Part shown: piece after piece, positions 34,943 to 45,559 of the stretch
How positions within the stretch are numbered: position 1 is the stretch's first letter
Layout of the letters: each line of letters opens with the position of its first letter
Assembly (NCBI GenBank): GCA_034698045.1
Contig: JAQGAU010000056.1
Span: 1 to 47,462 of the forward strand
Source of the DNA: Paramacrobiotus richtersi
Lineage: Eukaryota; Tardigrada; Eutardigrada; Parachela; Macrobiotidae
DNA length: 47,462 bases
Direction of reading: 5' to 3'
Notes under the pieces: model-generated
Told to the model about the DNA's origin: nothing
Database searches by the model: none
What the model saw: the letters and a program-made list of their open reading frames with translations, nothing else
Translations under genes and position numbers: made by a program

Positions 34943-34999
34943 AGTGACCGACCGACGGAATGACAGACAGACATCGAGATCCACTTGAGCTGAGTACAG

Positions 35000-36079
35000 A
35001 GGACCTTCGCTTCGCTTCGGTCGATGACCGTACAGTAGGCTTCCACTGGGACAAAACGTCGGTCTGCTAGGCCTTCCAACAATACATACGTCTATGGCTG
35101 TACGTCTTACGGTGAGGAGTTTCAGATTATCTTACTGCTGCCGTTACGTTTTTGTCGCAGGTTCAGCAGAACAAAACAAACATTGACAAACGACAGGCAG
35201 CTACTCCATGCGTACATACATAGATCGGGCAATATATGTATGCAAAAATGTGCAGAATTGACTAACGCGAAGCAAACGAATCACAACGATTTAAAGAAAT
35301 CGATCCTGTCAAAAATGACTCAAAATGCCGAATCAGTATATTGGCGTAATTCTTAAGAATGCGCAGCCAAAGCACTGTGAGAAAACATACCAAACAGATT
35401 CTGGTGTGATAGAGTGCCTCGAGTCATTATATGACAAGAGTGTTGTGCGTGTTTGAGTTCGTCTGATTCAATTGTTAGACGAGTAGCGGTGAATGGTGCA
35501 TAAAGATAAGACAGTAGATAAAAAAAAGGTTGCAGATTATGAAGATAACCTCACTTCTGCAAAGCTGGAATATTGTTCTGCTTCGGGTTTTATTCTGTAC
35601 AAACGGCCTTCGGAGTAGACTGCGGATTTCATTCGAAGCGTTCTCGGGGAGCTAAAGCAACAACACGATTTTTGTGCTGTGGAACTTGCAAAACCGGGAT
35701 CAATGCTCATGAAATGTACCTGAACTGCTGCAACCGCTCTCGATACGACCAGGCCGTATTCCAGAATAATGGGAATAATGGGGCGTATACCCCAATAATA
35801 TTGGGTCACCTTCTGACTTTCAGCTTGTGCAATGATGATGTTGACCTGTTTTGCGACATACACCGTAGTTGAATTCAAGTTTGCAACATATATATACTGT
35901 ATATCAGTAGGTTTTACCTGTGCTCGCCAAAATTTCTTTAACTTGTGGGAGCTGTGCTCCTGCTTCGTGCATCCAACGGAAAGCGTGCCGGCAGAATCGC
36001 CGTTCGAAGGTCACTGCTCATTATGGTGACTAAAACCTGTAAACCGTCAAACTATATAGGTCACCTTGTTTTGTATAGC
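35000..36079. other. Intergenic, no gene accepted
   Basis: Opposed frames at 35537-35878 (113 codons minus, 99 codons plus) overlap. Neither shows a domain, signal peptide or splice-consistent neighbour. The region lies downstream of the GPCR gene on the minus strand and may contain its 3' untranslated sequence. Confidence 0.4.
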
Positions 36080-36205
36080 TCAGATCATCTCTAAACACGA
36101 TTTGCTGCGCCTCCATTCATAGTTGCAAAGGCGACCCTGCACTGCGCACTTCCGAGTGCCGCTGATTCTATGCAGCCTGGAGTACATGCTAAAGGACTCT
36201 TTTCG

Positions 36206-38295
36206 TCATACCGGCGTAAATAAGAATCCAACATGCAGAAGCATACGGACCACTGACCAAATAAATGGCAGATTTTGAATCTCCGAAATTACGGCTGCCG
36301 TTATGGGTTCAGCCATAAGTGCTCCAAAATGAATACATGTCATAGCACACAAGCCTTTGGCGACAAACATACGCCGGCGAAAAGCCGGCTGTTGCCATGC
36401 GGGACTAGAAGTATTTTCGTTGTCCGAATTTCTAGTTGTCATCGATGTAGATTTAGTCATATAAAGTTTCATGAATACTCCGAAGTATAAGACAATCGAC
36501 AGCACAATGGGAGCATGGACTCCAACAAATCGTTTGGCGAAACTTGGTGGAATGTCAACTCGAAAGACGCAGTACGCACGCCGTTTGTTATCCATGGGGA
36601 TTATCCATGCACCGGGCCCAGGAATGAAAAACAGTGGCAGATTGCACACAATGGCTACGATCCATAAAGTGAGTATTTGTCCAGTCTGGACCCTCCTAAG
36701 GACAGTCTCGTGTTTAACAATTATAAGAAGCCAATGCGTCGGAAACGTTTGATCTGCACAAGTAAGGAATTTTGGATGTGTTTTTCGCATAAATAACCAA
36801 TCAACAAAATCTACAAAATATGGTGAATATACGGAATATTTTTCATTTGGTACCAATGCAAATAGTAAAAATGTATGAATGTTGGAAGTAGTTAACGTGT
36901 ATAATCTGGATTAGCATAGCCGCCTACGACGTAGGATTATTCAGATTGACATTCGTGACCCATACCCAGTGGACCGCTATGTTAATTCAAGGTTCGCGTA
37001 AACAACTTTCGGGATTGAAAACTTTTACCATTTGCACTGGCACCAAAATAAAAAGAAGCTCCATTTTCACCAGATTTTGTACATTTTGTTGGTGTCTATC
37101 GCTTGTTTATGCGAAAAACACATCGGAAATTGCTTACTTATCAGTGGAAGTCGAAAGAATCAGACATGGAGAAATGTATGAATTTGACACACAGTTCTTT
37201 GTATAAATACATTTTTGATGTAAATGCGTACTGAAACTAACAGTGTAAAATGCTACGCAAGGAACAAACAAGTACAAATGTCTCATTGCACACTCGCCTG
37301 AGGAAAAATTAAATATATCTAAGAAATAAATAATATCTTTTACAGAAACTTGTTTACCGGTAAGTTCAACCGTTTGCATTGGTAACTAAGAAAACACAGA
37401 AATGTGTTACGGATGTTGAGGGTAATGCCACTACTGAAATTTTGCTATCTTGTATCAGTCTTTTCCAAAACTGTCAAAATCATTTTAGATTCTGCAAGAA
37501 GGTATTGTACAAACTAATATCCAGGTGAAACCGTGCTCCGTATAAAGATCCTTGGTCAACAAATACTTGTTTGAGAAGTACTCTAAGAAAAATGTAGTTG
37601 AAAGCAAAAGAGCCTGAGACGTACAAGTGCTCAAATCTAGAGACAACCGCTCAGTGGCGCTCACTAAGGAGCCAACCAGCAACTAAGGATACTGCAGTAA
37701 GAAACTATAGTATCAGATACAGGACAGTTGCTAAGCACGACAACACATTCCCTTACTACATAGTCTCGGGAACTAGCAGAGTGTCAGTCTACACACAGTA
37801 ACACACTTCATGCTCTCCTTTCGGGTTTTGTACAATACAATCCGCCTTTCCTTTCAGCACCTAACGTTACCTGGAAGTCCACGTACGATTCCGTGCTGTG
37901 TCCATTACCATTAGAGCGATAGCGCGATTAATGGCCAACATTAGCAAGCCCCAGCAGCACGCTTCAATTGCAAGAACATAAAGGAAAAAGTACATATTGC
38001 AGGCCACGCCGCTGGCCCAGACGAAGGCTGTCTCGGTTTCTACGAGGTAGCTGACAAGCGCCGGACCGGGAAGGTAGACAGCCGTTAAGAAAAGCTCGAC
38101 GGAGAGCTGGTTGAATACTAATAAACGGGAGCCTTTCAAGGTGTTGGGGCGTTTGTACAGCAATACCAAAATGAGGACCGAATTCAGCGTGCCGATAAAG
38201 GCGAGGACTGAACAAAAGATTAACTGCTCCCTCACGTATGGGATAATGGTTGGCAAGATCCCGGAGAAGGTCTTGTTGTATGTTGTGTTATTCAT
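36206..38295 (-). CDS. Rhodopsin-type (class A) orphan GPCR, 2 exons
   Basis: Exon 1 is 38295-37871, from ATG with N-terminal NTT and NKT glycosylation sites. Exon 2 is 36695-36206, after the acceptor CTGTCCTTAG. The join is in phase, giving 304 aa. Helix 1 carries GTLNSVLILVLL (the GN motif). Helix 2 has NQLSVELF where NLAxxD is usual. Helix 3 starts with a cysteine and ends INRAIAL, replacing DRY. Helix 4 has the conserved Trp (LTLWIVAIVCNLPLF). Helix 5 has its Pro (HAPIVLSIVLYFGVF). Helix 6 is KGLCAMTCIHFGALMAEP. Helix 7 ends FLFTPV, in place of NPxxY, and then a TGA. A further 41 codons stay open in the same frame down to 36080 and resemble a receptor tail, so the TGA may be a mutation. 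The 1.2-kb intron is unusually long for this window. Ligand unknown. Confidence 0.7.
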
Positions 38296-38812
38296 CGTGA
38301 TCAAGTCAAGTTCGACTGTTCGACAGCAGAGTTTCAAATATAAAATGGTACCGTATACAGCGCCTCCAGAAAATGAGAAATGTGCCTGGCTGAGCGTGAA
38401 CGGTGAAAGGTAATAAAGAGTCAGAAGTACAGATATGTAATATTATGTGGTGCACTGTATATTAAGCCTTAATTAGTAAGGGTTTTCGCCGCTCACTACA
38501 TAGGTGAATAGTATAGTACGCGCGCTGTACTACTTGGGAATAGCATCATTTGCAGCTCTAACAGCTATGGTCACGATCAGTAATAACTGCAATTAAATAT
38601 GTGTAAGAGTATCATAGATTGTAAACCAACCATTTCCCTTTCCTTTTCTTCGGTCTTACAGTGTCCGCTCGACAGTAATTAAAGAAGATCTACATTGTTT
38701 ACAAGTAGTCAATCAGTTGTTCTCTAATTACCACCCGCAATTCCCTATCAAATTTTAAGACAGAAATAAACTGAATACAATCGGCTTTTAATTTAATTTT
38801 AATTTACAATCA
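38296..38812. other. Spacer between GPCR start and duplicated segment
   Basis: No gene. Presumably holds the GPCR promoter on the minus strand. Homology with copy 4 intron 2 begins abruptly at about 38813. Confidence 0.45.
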
Positions 38813-40795
38813 CCAACAACAGATCATTCTTGTACAGTAGTACTGTAGTCCCTTAAGAACAATTTCGAAAAGAGATGGTAACAATTGTAGAGAACAGCAA
38901 TCAGTGCACCCACATTTCAGGAGCAAATATCTGGCTGCAGAATTTTCTCCGTCACCGTCATATATTTAACAGTACCAATTTCGTGATCTGCAAGCGTAGT
39001 GGAAGATGTCATTAAGCATGTGACGGTCATGTACGACAATTTATTTTAGTCTGCTCCTGGAGGTCGGGGTATGCATTTTCATACGGGCCCCGTTTTCGGG
39101 CAGCGCATCAAACAAATAAATCAACAAATGAATATTATCCCGGGCTCTGTTGTTCCAGCCGTTCGGAGTTGGCGATGGGTGACTTCCTGGAAGTGTACGA
39201 AAACGTGCAGTCTGGCAATAACGGTACGCTAATTAAAAGGATCCCGGGCGGTGCCAGTCCGCGCAGCCACCAACCCTCTTCAGTGGCCCAGTTGCTGACT
39301 TCATACAACACACAACAACGGCTGAGATTCCATCTTAACCAGAAACGGCCAGGGAGTACTCACATGATGTGCGCTTTGATTATACCATTGTTAGACGTAC
39401 GTGCAGTCTCGGTGCAGGCATTTCTAAAAGACTGCAGTGTCAAATAGTTTCATATCCCTGTGAATAATGGGTGGAGGATGAGTGCTTGCTGGATACGGTT
39501 TGAAACTGTAAATCACAGTGTAAACCTTTATTTAAAACTAAAGCAACGCTTCATAATCTTGCTGCAGCTCATGTGTTTATCAAATCATTCACTCTTTTTT
39601 TGGCCGTCTGCAGCATGAGACGAGCTTGGTTTGGGTCATCAGATTGAATTACCCTTCAGAGTTCAGACCGTCACGCTAACCGTCAACGGCTACGAAAACT
39701 CATAGCTTCGTAGTCCAAGCCTGCTAAAAACATGATCGTCGATACATATGTGCAGTTACATTTAGTACTTCTACCAGTCGCGCGAAATACCGGGCTCGAG
39801 TTAAAATCCCAGAAGGAGACGTTTTCCACGGTGGCACTTTCCTTGAACAACCCTCATTTAAGCTTTCTTCCTTCGAACAGAGACCTCAAGATCAGATGAA
39901 GGGTACTGTCGCGCGCTGAGCGGATACATGCCCAATGAAATTATCTGCCTCGACCGGTTATCGAGCTGGCGCGCCCACTGCCCTGCTGCATACGTTCCAG
40001 CAGTTGGCATTACAAATCGCGCATCTGAACACCAGACCTGCACGCTCTGTAATTGCTGGATATTGTTACCAGCAGATGTCTGCCGATTTTTCATCGTATG
40101 GAAAACAAACTGAATTTATGTTTCGAAGTGGAACGCTTCCAACAACACCGACCTGACGCCTGGTAGTAGTGTCAAGGTCCGTGACATTTCTCTCAGAATC
40201 GTGAATTGTGTTTGCAGCAACGACTACCACCCGCGCAACAAGGTGGACCACAGCACGCTCCTGGAATTTGCAGACAACGACACGTTCGTGGACACAGCGG
40301 AGGATCAGTCCCTCCGGCTACTCAACGTCCACCACTACCCAACGTTATGAACAGTCAGCGCTGTACGGTCATATTGACCGGACTTCTGCTGGTAGGCTGT
40401 TTGTTGTATCCTGCGCAAACACAGTCAGTTTAGTTGATTGGTCGGTGTTGGTTGTAGCGCTGAGGAGTTTAGGCATCGCGGGTGTCTTCTTGATGATGGT
40501 GATTGCCGTTCTTCTTATTGCCATGCTGGTGATGTTCATAATGTGTTTGGCCGGAAAAGGGCTTCCGTTCAATTATTCCCGAAGACTATTAACGAATGAC
40601 GACATGCGCAACCATGGTCACCCTCCGTGAAACGCTCCTTCAGCTTTATAAATCGCTGCATCATAAAGATTCATGATAAAAACAGTTAGAAAACATGGGA
40701 ATGGTTGAGTTTCCTCTTACTTAATTTTGTTAGTTGAAAAGTGGTTTACTGATTGTCAGTTATTCTGGGCAAATATATTCATCAATCGGTTTAGA
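38813..40795 (+). repeat. Partial segmental duplication of copy 4
   Basis: This segment matches about 31795-33378 from the middle of intron 2 through the 3' flank. The shared sequence includes CAACAACAGATCATTC at the left edge and GTTTCCTCTTACTTAATTT near the right. About 370 extra bases sit in intron 3 (about 39450-39850). Exons 1 and 2 were never included. Confidence 0.8.
39159..40630 (+). pseudogene. CUB-like family copy 5, 5'-truncated and broken
   Basis: Exon remnants are 39159-39403 (exon 3 equivalent), 39881-40048, 40218-40391 and 40458-40630. There is no signal-peptide exon and no first CUB exon, because the duplication began inside intron 2. Exon 3 has lost 7 nt relative to copy 4 at about 39334, shifting the frame. 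The donor after exon 4 has changed to GTAATT. The tail ends early at TGA (40628-40630) where copy 4 has a Trp codon. Exons 4 to 6 otherwise remain very close to copy 4 and could act as a sequence donor in gene conversion. The breaks make a secreted product unlikely. Confidence 0.8.
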
Positions 40796-41096
40796 TCGTC
40801 TGCAATTCGCAGCACGATGCTTTGGAAGATTGTTCACAATCTATTCATACGTATTTCTCTTCTACCGGTGTAGTAATCACTTGTACGGGTTGTGACCTTA
40901 GTCCGTCTAAAACAACGTCTGTCGTAATCGGTGCGCTGGGATTTTATTTTGGGAACAACAAAAAGAATCAATACCCCTATACCAGTACACAAATTTAAAC
41001 GAACATATGAACACACACATTTGAACTCTGTAGATACGATATAAACGAACCTAAACGTCAACAGCTGTCTTGTAAAATACCGTTTACACGGAACAC
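40796..41096. other. Intergenic, no gene seen
   Basis: The 3' flank of the duplicated segment ends here. A 101-codon minus frame (41139-40834) has no motif and overlaps the putative terminal exon of the multipass membrane gene upstream on that strand. Confidence 0.4.
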
Positions 41097-41334
41097 CTAA
41101 CCACATAGTTTTTTTCGCGGAGGTATAACCGCGTCGCATTTGTGGTAATGTAGAAAGGTCAGCATCGGACCTGAGCTGCCTTTTATTCCGTCGAAATCTG
41201 CATATACATACATAATATACTCAGAAACAGTGCTTAATGTTAAGCAAATTACCAAGGAGCCCCGATGGAATTCAAGCACCGGAACAGTTTGCAACTCGAG
41301 CCACCTGAATGCAGCACATTCCATCTTGGCCATC
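41097..41334 (-). CDS. Possible last exon of the multipass receptor (helix 7)
   Basis: After an acceptor-like CGTTCGCATTCAG, the minus strand reads FRWLELQTVPVLEF and then one hydrophobic helix, SLVICLTLSTVSEYIMYVY. The pattern (amphipathic lead-in, Arg/Gly turn, then a helix with a Tyr near its end) resembles the final helix of gustatory-receptor-like proteins and has the same orientation as the main frame at 41904-42718. Splice phase between the two parts cannot be reconciled by hand, so a further exon is missing or the gene is broken. A short intermediate exon may lie at about 41683-41736 (HSQLIAAIDASAEQRESK). Confidence 0.3.
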
Positions 41335-41903
41335 CTGAATGCGAACGTATGCAAACTGCGCTAAACTGCCCATCCCGGTCAGGATCTGGACATAATAGAA
41401 GATTTTCATAGGCAGTGACATACGTATTGTCTACGGTTAGGTCCGTACCAGCATGATGACTTTTTCATCGAACTCGCACAGGTCTCCCAAACAAAATCCC
41501 AATGGCCTATCAGAACTCGAGAGCAAACATGCAACTGTTTCGGGATATCTCCTGTGGTTGCCAGTCTCGAGCTAAAGCAAACGTTAGAAAGGTTACAGCC
41601 TTGCCGCTCCCTTTACCAGTTTGTACATCTCGAGATCTAACCATAGATCTGATTGATACAGGGTTTCAGTGTAAAAAGCAAGATAACGTCGGCGCAGACA
41701 CCACATACTTTGCTTTCCCTCTGCTCTGCCGATGCGTCGATTGCCGCGATCAGTTGACTGTGCTGCAAATAAGACATCACTAGCTTACCAGTACAATCAC
41801 TTCAACAGCCCTGCGTGATTACCATGACTTTGTGAACGTTGGACATGTACATTAACGGACCCGTAATATTGCTGGCAGCTGGCAGTAGTAGCGTAGCACT
41901 AAC

Positions 41904-42718
41904 CTTTTGGCGCACGATAGCAGCTTTCTTTTGCAAATACAGCAAATGAATAGGCTCCAGCATAAATCACCAATCATCTCGTCGTTAGCAGTGCGAAGCA
42001 TCTGAAGTAACCGTAGTAATTCAACAGTTCTCACAACCGAGCTTAAGCTTTCCAAAGCTGCCCCGAAAATATATGCCAACAAAAAGCTTTTCATGCCGCG
42101 CCGGCTATTTTCGAGACGTGTTTTAAATTGCAAGTAATGACGCATTGTTTTCGGGGAACGCGATGTAACAAAGACCGTACGGACACGGTTAGTATCCAGA
42201 ACTGCAATGGACAGGACAGTGACGAAGAACCCGAAGTACACGAATACGATAAGATCGCACACTTCCCCTGCGACAGCAAGGAATACTACTTCAACATCTG
42301 CGGCAAGCCAAAAAAATGAATAGGAGAGAGGATAGTTCGGTAACTTCGGGTAAAATGCTAACCATGCAATGACTGATGGAACCATGCGCATTAAAAACAA
42401 AGAAAGCAAAGCATAAGCACCCTTTCTCCAAGCTGATCTATTGCACGCTTGTGAAACTTCCCTCTGGAAATCAGAGAAACTGTTTTCGTTAAACCGGATG
42501 CATGTTAATATCAGTAGCAATGCAGCCTTAAGGTACAAAATATCCGACCAGCTGTAATCTAGAATTCTGATGAACTTGTTTCGAGAACTGGCTCGGCCAA
42601 GGTCGTTCTCATAAGTATCAAAATTTCGCAGATCCGTAATATCAATAACGAACAGAAACAGAATTCCGGTGGTGGTTGTCCACAGAAAGGTTTTCACCAG
42701 AAAGAACTTTGGATCCAT
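41904..42718 (-). CDS. Multipass membrane protein, gustatory-receptor-like (main exon)
   Basis: From the ATG at 42718 to a strong donor AAAAG/GTTAGT at 41904, 271 codons encode about six hydrophobic segments. They are near residues 10-27 (GILFLFVIDI), 60-75 (LYLKAALLLILTCI), 102-122 (ALLSLFLMRMVPSVIAWLAF), 132-150 (YSFFWLAADVEVVFLAV), 155-175 (LIVFVYFGFFVTVLSIAVL) and 215-232 (FLLAYIFGAALESL), with another (LCWSLFICCIC) near the end. The stretch MRHYLQFKTRLENSRRGMKS before helix 5 or 6 fits the intracellular loop of insect-type chemoreceptors. No GPCR class A motifs are present. The role is probably chemoreception, by inference only. Downstream exons do not join cleanly, so it may be incomplete or a pseudogene. 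Confidence 0.45.
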
Positions 42719-42907
42719 CGCTATGGTCCACAGGCTACTGCGGTCTCACGAAAGAACCAACCCGTAAGCTGTAAGGTCTGGTTGGTTGTACACCGACTCT
42801 TGTAATTCACAGTATAGAAAGTTAGGTAACCTGTGCTGAGAAATGGATAGTACCGTTGGTACACGAAACAATCACGAATCTGGACATTGTGTTTCTCATC
42901 ATACAGG

Positions 42908-43483
42908 TCACAAAAATGAAAAATGCGTGTTCACGCAGATGAACATATACCCGCTGAGTGAGGAGTCTCGACAACAACAACAACACTTTATTCCTCTGGC
43001 ACAATTTGTCCAGCAGGGCCATAGCGATCGAAATGGCAACGGATTTAATAGGGCTCCACCCAGGTGAGGCGGAAGCAGGCGTAAATAAGGAGCAAACAAA
43101 GGTTCAGGATGCACCTGCAACAAAAACGAAAGCTTCCCTCGACCGGGGACGTTATTCTCGCGCACGCGAGCCAACAGCTCAACGGTAAACTGTTTCTTCA
43201 GCTTGTACATGATGTCGATACAGGACATCATGGACAGCTTTTCTTCCATCGCGGTTGCATCTCCCCACTGAAATTCCAGTACGTTCTGTACTGGCCGCAG
43301 TGCTCGGCGCAGAAGGTCCTTTTTCCGTGTCTGCGCCGACCGTATCAGCTCTACAAGGGCCATCCGTACGAGATTATCCGAGGGCTTTCGCAGCCCTCGT
43401 GAAATGAATCGCAGCTGACTACAGACTTGTCTATAGTGCAAAGGCGTTTTATTTGTCAAATAATAAAAAGCGTCTCGAGACAT
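42908..43483 (-). CDS. Hypothetical helical protein, LYR-like N-terminus
   Basis: An open frame of 191 codons from the ATG at 43483. The first 120 residues look genuinely coding and are basic and helical: LHYRQVCSQLRFISRGLRKP, then VELIRSAQTRKKDLLRRAL, then MEEKLSMMSCIDIMYKLKKQ. The HYRQVxxxLR pattern and the charged helices resemble small mitochondrial LYR-motif assembly proteins, but diagnostic residues are not conserved enough to name one. After residue 125 the composition changes (Pro/Leu-rich, then a Cys run from a CAA repeat). A CTTTCGTTTTTGTTGCAG acceptor-like sequence lies at that point, so the true gene probably splices nearby. It is on the same strand as, and upstream of, the multipass receptor. 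Confidence 0.4.
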   Translation of the reverse strand: MSRDAFYYLTNKTPLHYRQVCSQLRFISRGLRKPSDNLVRMALVELIRSAQTRKKDLLRRALRPVQNVLEFQWGDATAMEEKLSMMSCIDIMYKLKKQFTVELLARVRENNVPGRGKLSFLLQVHPEPLFAPYLRLLPPHLGGALLNPLPFRSLWPCWTNCARGIKCCCCCRDSSLSGYMFICVNTHFSFL

Positions 43484-43780
43484 TTTCTGCTTGACCGCAA
43501 AGAATCGACGATAGAAATTGATCTCAAGCTTATCAGTTTCATCGTTCGAACCGCAGAATTCCGATCCGAATAAAATTGTATCCGACAGATACCGAAGCGA
43601 AAAGCAGGCAGTTCACATTACAACAGCGCGGATGACGTGCTCGCGTTCCCGCTGGAGTAGCTGAACGCAAGTCAAACACTCGTACACCATAGAAAAACGA
43701 TAAAGCAGCCAGTTGTGACCCAAGCTGTTGCTGTTCAGCGGAATTGGCTAATCTATTTGCTGCAGCCTCTACTGTACATG

Positions 43781-43884
43781 TCGTGATGCACTCAGTGCAC
43801 AGGAGAAACCAGATTGTATTGCAATCGATAACACTTTAATTATTAACAGCTGATACGTGCACGCAACACCCAATATTTATCAAA
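43781..43884. repeat. 104-bp repeat, copy a
   Basis: Direct repeat of 45454-45557 at roughly 85 percent identity: CGTGATGCACTCAGTGCAC, GGAGAAACCAGA, CGATAACACTT, GTGCACGCAACACCCAATAT. The minus-strand translation keeps a cysteine pattern in both copies, but here one codon is a stop. Confidence 0.75.
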
Positions 43885-44088
43885 AAGCGAGCTTTTACCG
43901 AAAATACGAAGGACCATGTTGTACAAGTTCTTGGGCAGCGTTCCTTTGTTGATCCGTGAAAAATAAGTGCTTTTGCGTTTGCCGTTACGGTCGATTACCT
44001 TGTGTGAAACTGGGTGACCGATCTCGTCGTATAAACGGCAACGAATCATGTTTTCTGACCCGGTGCAAAGTGTATACCTACAAAGCAT
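43843..44088 (-). CDS. Unassigned 81-codon open frame
   Basis: The translation is well mixed and basic (MIRCRLYDEIGHPVSHKVID, then GTLPKNLYNMVLRIFGKSSL) and closes with a TAA just inside the 104-bp repeat. It starts at a non-ATG codon, with an internal ATG at about 44050, and could be a terminal exon following an acceptor near 44085. I recognise no domain. A copy of its last residues (DKYWVLRA) is encoded in the related repeat at 45540-45565. Confidence 0.25.
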   Translation of the reverse strand: MLCRYTLCTGSENMIRCRLYDEIGHPVSHKVIDRNGKRKSTYFSRINKGTLPKNLYNMVLRIFGKSSLFDKYWVLRARISC

Positions 44089-44169
44089 TCCAAGTTAATA
44101 CTTGTTGGTTTTTGACTGTCTGGCTGAATGCTTTTGTAATCCCACGCTCGATGTCTGCTTTTTCTGCTA

Positions 44170-45253
44170 TGTAGCACCGACGACGTGCATTACATCCGAC
44201 TACTGCTGCTCGTTGTGTTCTCCACCAAAAGTGCCCCACAAAGAAGCAGACGAAATGTTTAATTCAAAGAATATTTCACGGTACTAGAGGAGCATAGCGT
44301 GGTGGAGACCACGTTGAAGCAGCGGTGTGCTTTAAAGCATGTTCCTGTGAAAGAAGCAAAACATCGAGCGTTGAGTTGTGTAGTTTCGTTCCCCTGCACT
44401 GTCAGCTATTTTTCCAGTTGGCAAAACATCAGGACGAAAGGATCCGATATTATGTCACCCACTAACCTAGGATTGTCGAAGAACATTGTATAATAAAAGA
44501 TTTCCGATATTTCATAACACTCACCAACAATGGTACTGTGGCTAAGCTGTTGTATCTGCTGAATGCGAATGCGAAGGCGCAAAGGTTTACCGGCTCTACT
44601 GCTCTGCACTGGATTGCAGGACGCAGAATATTGTCCGTTATAGCTTGTTACGGCTATAGCGCTACCTCCTGCTTCCTAATGATATAGTTTTGACGCCAGA
44701 GAAAGGCTTGCAATCAATAAGTGAGGACATTTTTTCTACGTGCGACAGCAAAATGTTTTGTCCTCAGTTTCTTTGTGACATTCTAATTTTGTGGATGCGG
44801 CAGCTTGTTTTACAACAAAGCAAATGTTTATCCTTTTAAAACTGGTGAAATCCGTTCTGCTGGATTATTCGGCGGTCACTGTTCTGACAGCAGCAGCACT
44901 CGTAGCTTCATTCCATTGCTGACTGACAGTTGTAGTGTTTAAACCTTTTAATGTTTTCTCAGATGGCACCTGATTACACTATAGCGTGTAATAAGCTGTC
45001 GTGGGTACAGGTGCGCAATGTTCGCACTGGTTTGTCTCTTCATTTCCCTAAGTGCATTGAGAACTTTCTATTACGGTTCCGGCGTGGTAATGTGTAGCAG
45101 AACCTTTCTAAATAAGTATTGACCTTTCTAAATTAGTATTGGTCCGGCCTGTGTGCCAGCCGGGCGAGCGCGCAAACTAATGTCGTTTTACGCGCTAGCG
45201 GTTCTCTAATTATAAAATATGAACCGATGGGCGTTGTTTCAAGTGTCTGTTGC
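44170..45253. other. No gene seen
   Basis: Only short frames. A small direct repeat (ACCTTTCTAAATWAGTATTG) occurs twice at about 45108-45144. Confidence 0.45.
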
Positions 45254-45259
45254 TTTATT
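45254..45259 (-). terminator. Poly(A) signal AATAAA for the minus-strand frame ending at 45266
   Basis: AATAAA on the minus strand begins 6 nt after the TGA of the membrane-anchored frame at 45266-45535. This closeness supports a real 3' end. Confidence 0.4.
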
Positions 45260-45265
45260 CATGCT

Positions 45266-45535
45266 TCAGCCAGCGTTGGATCCGATACTTTTCATGGCTA
45301 CGGTACCCGATTTGCGGAAAGCGACTTTTAAGTTGTTTTCGCTGGCTAGATAACAGAGCATTGCCAGAAGTACAATTATCCCTACAAAAACAGTGCTTTG
45401 GATATTCCCAAACAAGATCTCGCTTTTTTCCCGGTGTATGAAAATGAATCCTGTCGTGATGCACTCAGTGCACGGGGGAAACCAGACTGTATTGCAGTCG
45501 ATAACACTTGAATTATGCTCAGCTGATATGTGCAC
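45266..45535 (-). CDS. Possible C-terminal part of a Cys-rich membrane protein
   Basis: An 89-codon minus frame. The N-terminal part is cysteine-rich (SSVIDCNTVWFPPCTECITT) and lies in the 104-bp repeat. It is followed by one convincing membrane helix (STVFVGIIVLLAMLCYLA) and a basic tail ending SIGSNAG. The stop is followed at once by AATAAA, as expected of a gene end. The cysteine spacing resembles the last loop of small Ly6/three-finger-type or similar surface proteins, but this is only suggestive. Upstream exons would lie beyond 45560 on the minus strand; I could not identify them. Confidence 0.35.
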   Translation of the reverse strand: MHISAEHNSSVIDCNTVWFPPCTECITTGFIFIHREKSEILFGNIQSTVFVGIIVLLAMLCYLASENNLKVAFRKSGTVAMKSIGSNAG

Positions 45536-45557
45536 GCAACACCCAATATTTATCGAA
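45454..45557. repeat. 104-bp repeat, copy b
   Basis: Partner of 43781-43884 in direct orientation. The minus-strand frame is open here, in contrast to copy a. Confidence 0.75.
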
Positions 45558-45559
45558 AT

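Noticed and set aside
35537-35878. 113-codon minus and 99-codon plus frames
   Set aside because: They overlap each other and show neither domain nor conserved splice sites.
42908-43483. Identification as the mitochondrial assembly factor FMC1
   Set aside because: Only the N-terminal helix pattern is similar; the characteristic C-terminal motif of that family is missing.
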